Origin: Bacteroidota bacterium
GTDB taxonomy: Bacteria > Bacteroidota > Bacteroidia > Chitinophagales > Chitinophagaceae
Assembly: GCA_029778965.1 (NCBI GenBank)
Contig: JAKPBL010000444.1
Span: 1-10,089 of the forward strand
DNA length: 10,089 bases
Direction of reading: 5' to 3'
The translations under genes were made by a program, and so were the position numbers. The notes below the pieces were generated by a model. The model did not search any database and had not been told where the DNA came from. It saw only the letters and a list, made by a program, of their open reading frames with translations. Positions 7,323 through 10,089 of the stretch are shown one piece after another; position 1 is the stretch's first letter, and every line of letters starts with the position of its first letter.

Positions 7323-7331
7323 TACTGTTGT

Positions 7332-8639
7332 TTATAAGATCGTTGTCCAGGTATATGCCTTACCCGTTGCACCTGTAACGGCATAAGGCACGATACTGAT
7401 TTTTGTGCTGCCGGCAGGATGGCCTTTTTTTATCTCCACCTGCCTGCCATTGCGTGCTGCACGACTTTGCCAATTGGCGTACAATGAATCGTTGATATAA
7501 AGCAGATACCCACCCAACTGCCGGTCTTTGTTACCGGTCACCGACCAGCGGATCATTGTCCGGTCGTTCTCCATGACCACCTCCGCCGCATTGATCCTGA
7601 CGGACGGCCGGGGCTTTCGCGGCAGCTTTCCTTTCCTGACATAGTACAGGTATGCCCGGTGGAAAGCGGGGTTTACCTGGTCGGGGTCATAATAATGCGT
7701 ATAAGCGAACGAGATATAGTCGGATACAAAAGGCTTTACGATTTCCATCTGTTCCAGCAGGCGATCGAAAGTTGCGCTGGTCCAGAACCGCTGGTCGAAG
7801 GTCTCCACATCAGACCAATACAACATGCCGGGCTTGCTGCTTACCAGTTCTTTGATAGCGCCAAACCAGGCAGCCAGCACAGGCAGCGTAAGTCCGCCGG
7901 CCCCGATACAATCCTGCGGCGCGAAAATATCGCCGGCAGCAAAATGGGTCTGTTTAAAAATATTTTTCCAGGCAGCAGTAGCCTGCGACAGGGTACTGAC
8001 CTGCTGGTTGAAAAAAGGGCAAAGCATCAGTGGCATGTCCGGCGTAGCCGCGTGTAAAAAATCAAGATTGGTATTCAGCGCCCCTGCAAGCGCAGTTTGT
8101 GCTGCTTCCGTTTGGCAGTAGCTGGTTTCCACTTCCCACACCCAATACCAGCCATACATAGTAACAGGGTATCTTTTTTTATAGCGTGCAATAAGTTCGG
8201 CCGCTATCCGGTTACCGGTTTCCATTTGGTCCTGCAGCCAGTCGGGGGTAAAATTGGCCGACCACCATTTGTCGTGAAAATTGAGGCCGATGAATACTTT
8301 GAGTCCGGCTTTTTCTGCATGCCGCAGGCATTGCTCTACCATATCGGCGCCGCAGCGATGCGTTGCTTCAGCGCTTTCGGTGGGATATGCCGCATAGGTG
8401 CGACCGTCTTTTCCCGTTTCCCATACGGGACCGATCACCACGTATTGCATGCCCGCGTCGGTCAGTGTTTTGAAGGCACGCTGCCATTGATCATCAGACC
8501 AGCGGCATACCAGCGAATGTTGAATAAAGCTGCCGTTGAGCCGGGGACTGCCGTTGTAGCCGGCTGTCTGCGCACTGCCCGTTGGGTATATGCCTGCAAG
8601 CAGCAGCACGGTCAGCAGCCAGTTCCTATTCATGCGCAT
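7332..8639 (-). CDS. secreted DUF4434-like TIM-barrel protein with C-terminal fibronectin-like domain
   Basis: Probable extracytoplasmic glycoside-hydrolase-like protein; the exact reaction is not known. A Sec signal peptide (MRMNRNWLLTVLLLAG..., cleavage after GSA at 23) begins at the ATG at 8639; the ATG at 8633 is an alternative. Residues about 33-335 read like the DUF4434 barrel: NGSFIQ near the start, DAGMQYVVIGPVW (61-73), KVFIGLNFHDKWW (114-126), YGWYWVWEVE (162-171), DIFAPQDCIG (237-246) and MLYWSDVETFD (272-282), in the order expected of beta strands in a (beta/alpha)8 barrel. Glu169 or Glu171 and Glu279 lie at strand ends and are the best catalytic candidates. Residues about 345-435 form a small beta-sandwich resembling a fibronectin type III fold. 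It sits 9 nt after the ADP-ribosylglycohydrolase-family gene and 9 nt before the sugar porter, which ties it to sugar release. The family name is from motif memory only. Confidence 0.75.
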   Translation of the reverse strand: MRMNRNWLLTVLLLAGIYPTGSAQTAGYNGSPRLNGSFIQHSLVCRWSDDQWQRAFKTLTDAGMQYVVIGPVWETGKDGRTYAAYPTESAEATHRCGADMVEQCLRHAEKAGLKVFIGLNFHDKWWSANFTPDWLQDQMETGNRIAAELIARYKKRYPVTMYGWYWVWEVETSYCQTEAAQTALAGALNTNLDFLHAATPDMPLMLCPFFNQQVSTLSQATAAWKNIFKQTHFAAGDIFAPQDCIGAGGLTLPVLAAWFGAIKELVSSKPGMLYWSDVETFDQRFWTSATFDRLLEQMEIVKPFVSDYISFAYTHYYDPDQVNPAFHRAYLYYVRKGKLPRKPRPSVRINAAEVVMENDRTMIRWSVTGNKDRQLGGYLLYINDSLYANWQSRAARNGRQVEIKKGHPAGSTKISIVPYAVTGATGKAYTWTTIL

Positions 8640-8648
8640 GATAAACGA

Positions 8649-10089
8649 TTACCGGATGGCGGGATGTTTTTTATTGTCATATACGAGGCAGTCTACCGTT
8701 GTAAACGTATAGTCGGGATGCGGATTAAGCACCTGTATCGTTACGTCGTGCCTGCCAGGTGTCAGTTGGTAGCGCCAGAAAAGATCGGTTCTGCCTTTCC
8801 TGGGCTCGGTGGGAAAACTGGCTGTTTCAACGGCCTGCCCGTCGATCGTCAATGTAGCACGAAGCGTATAATCGGGTGCCTCGTTTCGTTTCTTGCCGGC
8901 ATAACCACGCAGCACGAAACCGTTTCCTTCGAACGAAAAAGAAAAGCGATCGGTAAATACCTGGCTCAGCGGCAGAAAGGAACGCGGGAAATGACCGGCA
9001 AAATTTTCTTCAAAGGGAACGACCTCTTTTTTGTCGACGGGAATGGTGATCAGGTCTGCCGTGGTATCGGCTCCCAGTTGCTGCAGGTGCGCCAGGGCAT
9101 GGCGATAGCCGGCGGCATATACTTTTTCCAGCGAGAACGCGGTATAAGAAAACGGCCGTTGCTCGGCTTTACGCAGCGCAGTCATCCAGTATGCCGGCAG
9201 CGCATCATATCCCTTGATCACACCCAATACGCCACCCGCGGTAGCAGGATTGCAATCTGAGTCCTGTCCCATACGCGTGGTGATCTCCATTGTTTTCGTG
9301 AAATCGCCTTCGCCGTATAACAGACCCGCTACTACATAAGCCGCATTCAGCTTGGCATCAATGTCGAGCGGATGGAAAATGCCGTTGGGACAACCCGTTT
9401 CTTCGCTCCATTTTTTCTGTATCTCGAACCAGGTTGCTTTCCAATCGGTCGGGTATTGCTTATGCCACGCTATCACATCGGTGATGCATTGGTAAAATTT
9501 ACTTTGCGGTGGAATCGGCGCCAGCGCCTCGGTTACAATGGCCGGCAGGTCGTCTTGCACAAAAGCCAGCGCATAGAGATTGGCTACATAAATGCCACCG
9601 TACAGCCCGTCGCCCGAATTCATCATCCGCCCAAGGCGATGAGCAAGGGCAGTGGCCGCGCCGGGTATGCCGGGACTCATCAGTCCTGCGAAATCCGCTT
9701 CTATCTGGAAATCGATATCGTCGGCATGGGGGTTGTGCAGCCAATGACCGGCTTCAGCGGGCGCCATACCTTGTTGCAGGTTATACCGGCAGGCCTGGTT
9801 GGCGTGCCAGAGCTCATATTCCTTGCGGGCGAAAGCAGCGGCAAAGGAATCGAGGGGGGCCTGTAAGCCCAGCCGGTCATACACTTCCACGAAAGTGAGG
9901 TCTACGTAGATATCATCGTACAAACCCGGAAAACGCGTCATGGCCTCATTCACGTAATCGTCGGTCCAGTGTATGGGTTCATAATCTTGTATAAACGTAC
10001 CGGTGTAACGAAATTCGGTAGGCCAGCCGAAAGTAACGCCGATGGTTTGCCCGGCCCAGCCGCCCCTGATCTTATCGAGCAGCGTTGCT
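8649..10089 (-). CDS. ADP-ribosylglycohydrolase-family protein with C-terminal beta domain, 5' end outside window
   Basis: Mg-dependent hydrolase of the ADP-ribosylglycohydrolase (ADPRH/DraG) superfamily, whose members cleave N- or O-glycosidic bonds to ADP-ribose or related ribosides. The frame is open to the right edge: 479 visible residues, beginning with LLDKIRGGWAGQTIG, the usual N-terminal core motif. The GTG at 9953 is therefore internal. Candidate metal ligands are TDD (visible 42-44), DDIYVD (58-63) and the late DSD (276-278, bases 9255-9263) in GQDSDCNPATAGG. After about residue 345 an extra domain of some 120 residues, rich in beta strands (RFSFSFEGNGFVLRGYAG and on), follows; it looks like a carbohydrate-binding or jelly-roll module and is not part of the catalytic fold. 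A signal peptide, if any, lies outside the window. It is the first visible gene of a packed operon. The family is sure; activity on ADP-ribose itself is not, since many members have other substrates. Confidence 0.88.
   Translation of the reverse strand, partial: ATLLDKIRGGWAGQTIGVTFGWPTEFRYTGTFIQDYEPIHWTDDYVNEAMTRFPGLYDDIYVDLTFVEVYDRLGLQAPLDSFAAAFARKEYELWHANQACRYNLQQGMAPAEAGHWLHNPHADDIDFQIEADFAGLMSPGIPGAATALAHRLGRMMNSGDGLYGGIYVANLYALAFVQDDLPAIVTEALAPIPPQSKFYQCITDVIAWHKQYPTDWKATWFEIQKKWSEETGCPNGIFHPLDIDAKLNAAYVVAGLLYGEGDFTKTMEITTRMGQDSDCNPATAGGVLGVIKGYDALPAYWMTALRKAEQRPFSYTAFSLEKVYAAGYRHALAHLQQLGADTTADLITIPVDKKEVVPFEENFAGHFPRSFLPLSQVFTDRFSFSFEGNGFVLRGYAGKKRNEAPDYTLRATLTIDGQAVETASFPTEPRKGRTDLFWRYQLTPGRHDVTIQVLNPHPDYTFTTVDCLVYDNKKHPAIR

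Noticed and set aside
8097..9260. Open frame of 387 codons on the plus strand
   Set aside because: It is antisense to the end of the ADP-ribosylglycohydrolase-family gene and the start of the DUF4434-like gene, both with clear family motifs. Its translation shows no domain and is Cys/Arg/His-rich, as shadow frames are.

Overview
The window looks like Bacteroidota chromosome, most likely Chitinophagaceae or a relative. The signs are a TonB-dependent receptor with an N-terminal carboxypeptidase-regulatory-like domain, a secreted calcineurin-type phosphoesterase with Bacteroidota-style flanking domains, a DUF4434-type protein, weak or absent Shine-Dalgarno sequences, and moderately high GC. No taxonomic search was possible. 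I see no rRNA, tRNA, CRISPR array, transposase or phage gene.

Layout. Positions 1-574 (+) hold the 3' part of an alpha/beta-hydrolase esterase. It converges, with a 6-bp gap, on a minus-strand Tat-exported glycosylasparaginase (581-1630). Upstream of that, also on the minus strand, is a siderophore-type TonB-dependent outer-membrane receptor (about 1724-4108). A perfect 11-bp hairpin separates these two genes. A gene-free stretch of about 370 bp (4109-4477) follows. It holds a 21-bp-phased direct repeat near the receptor, a minus-strand terminator, and a plus-strand hairpin with a T-rich tail that may end a small RNA.

The right half (4478-10089, minus strand) is one tightly packed operon. 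In reading order it encodes an ADP-ribosylglycohydrolase-family enzyme (5' end outside the window), a secreted DUF4434-like TIM-barrel protein, an inner-membrane sugar porter of the XylE/GlcP type, and a secreted metallophosphoesterase. Gaps between genes are 9, 9 and 1 nt, so the four products are probably made together. A glycohydrolase, a secreted barrel protein, a phosphatase or diesterase and a monosaccharide transporter suggest a scavenging pathway: a (possibly phosphorylated or ribosylated) sugar conjugate is broken down outside the cytoplasm and the freed sugar imported. The substrate is not known. Several sugar-contact residues of the transporter differ from E. coli XylE, which argues against plain glucose or xylose as cargo. 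This operon is the best candidate in the window for an undescribed system.
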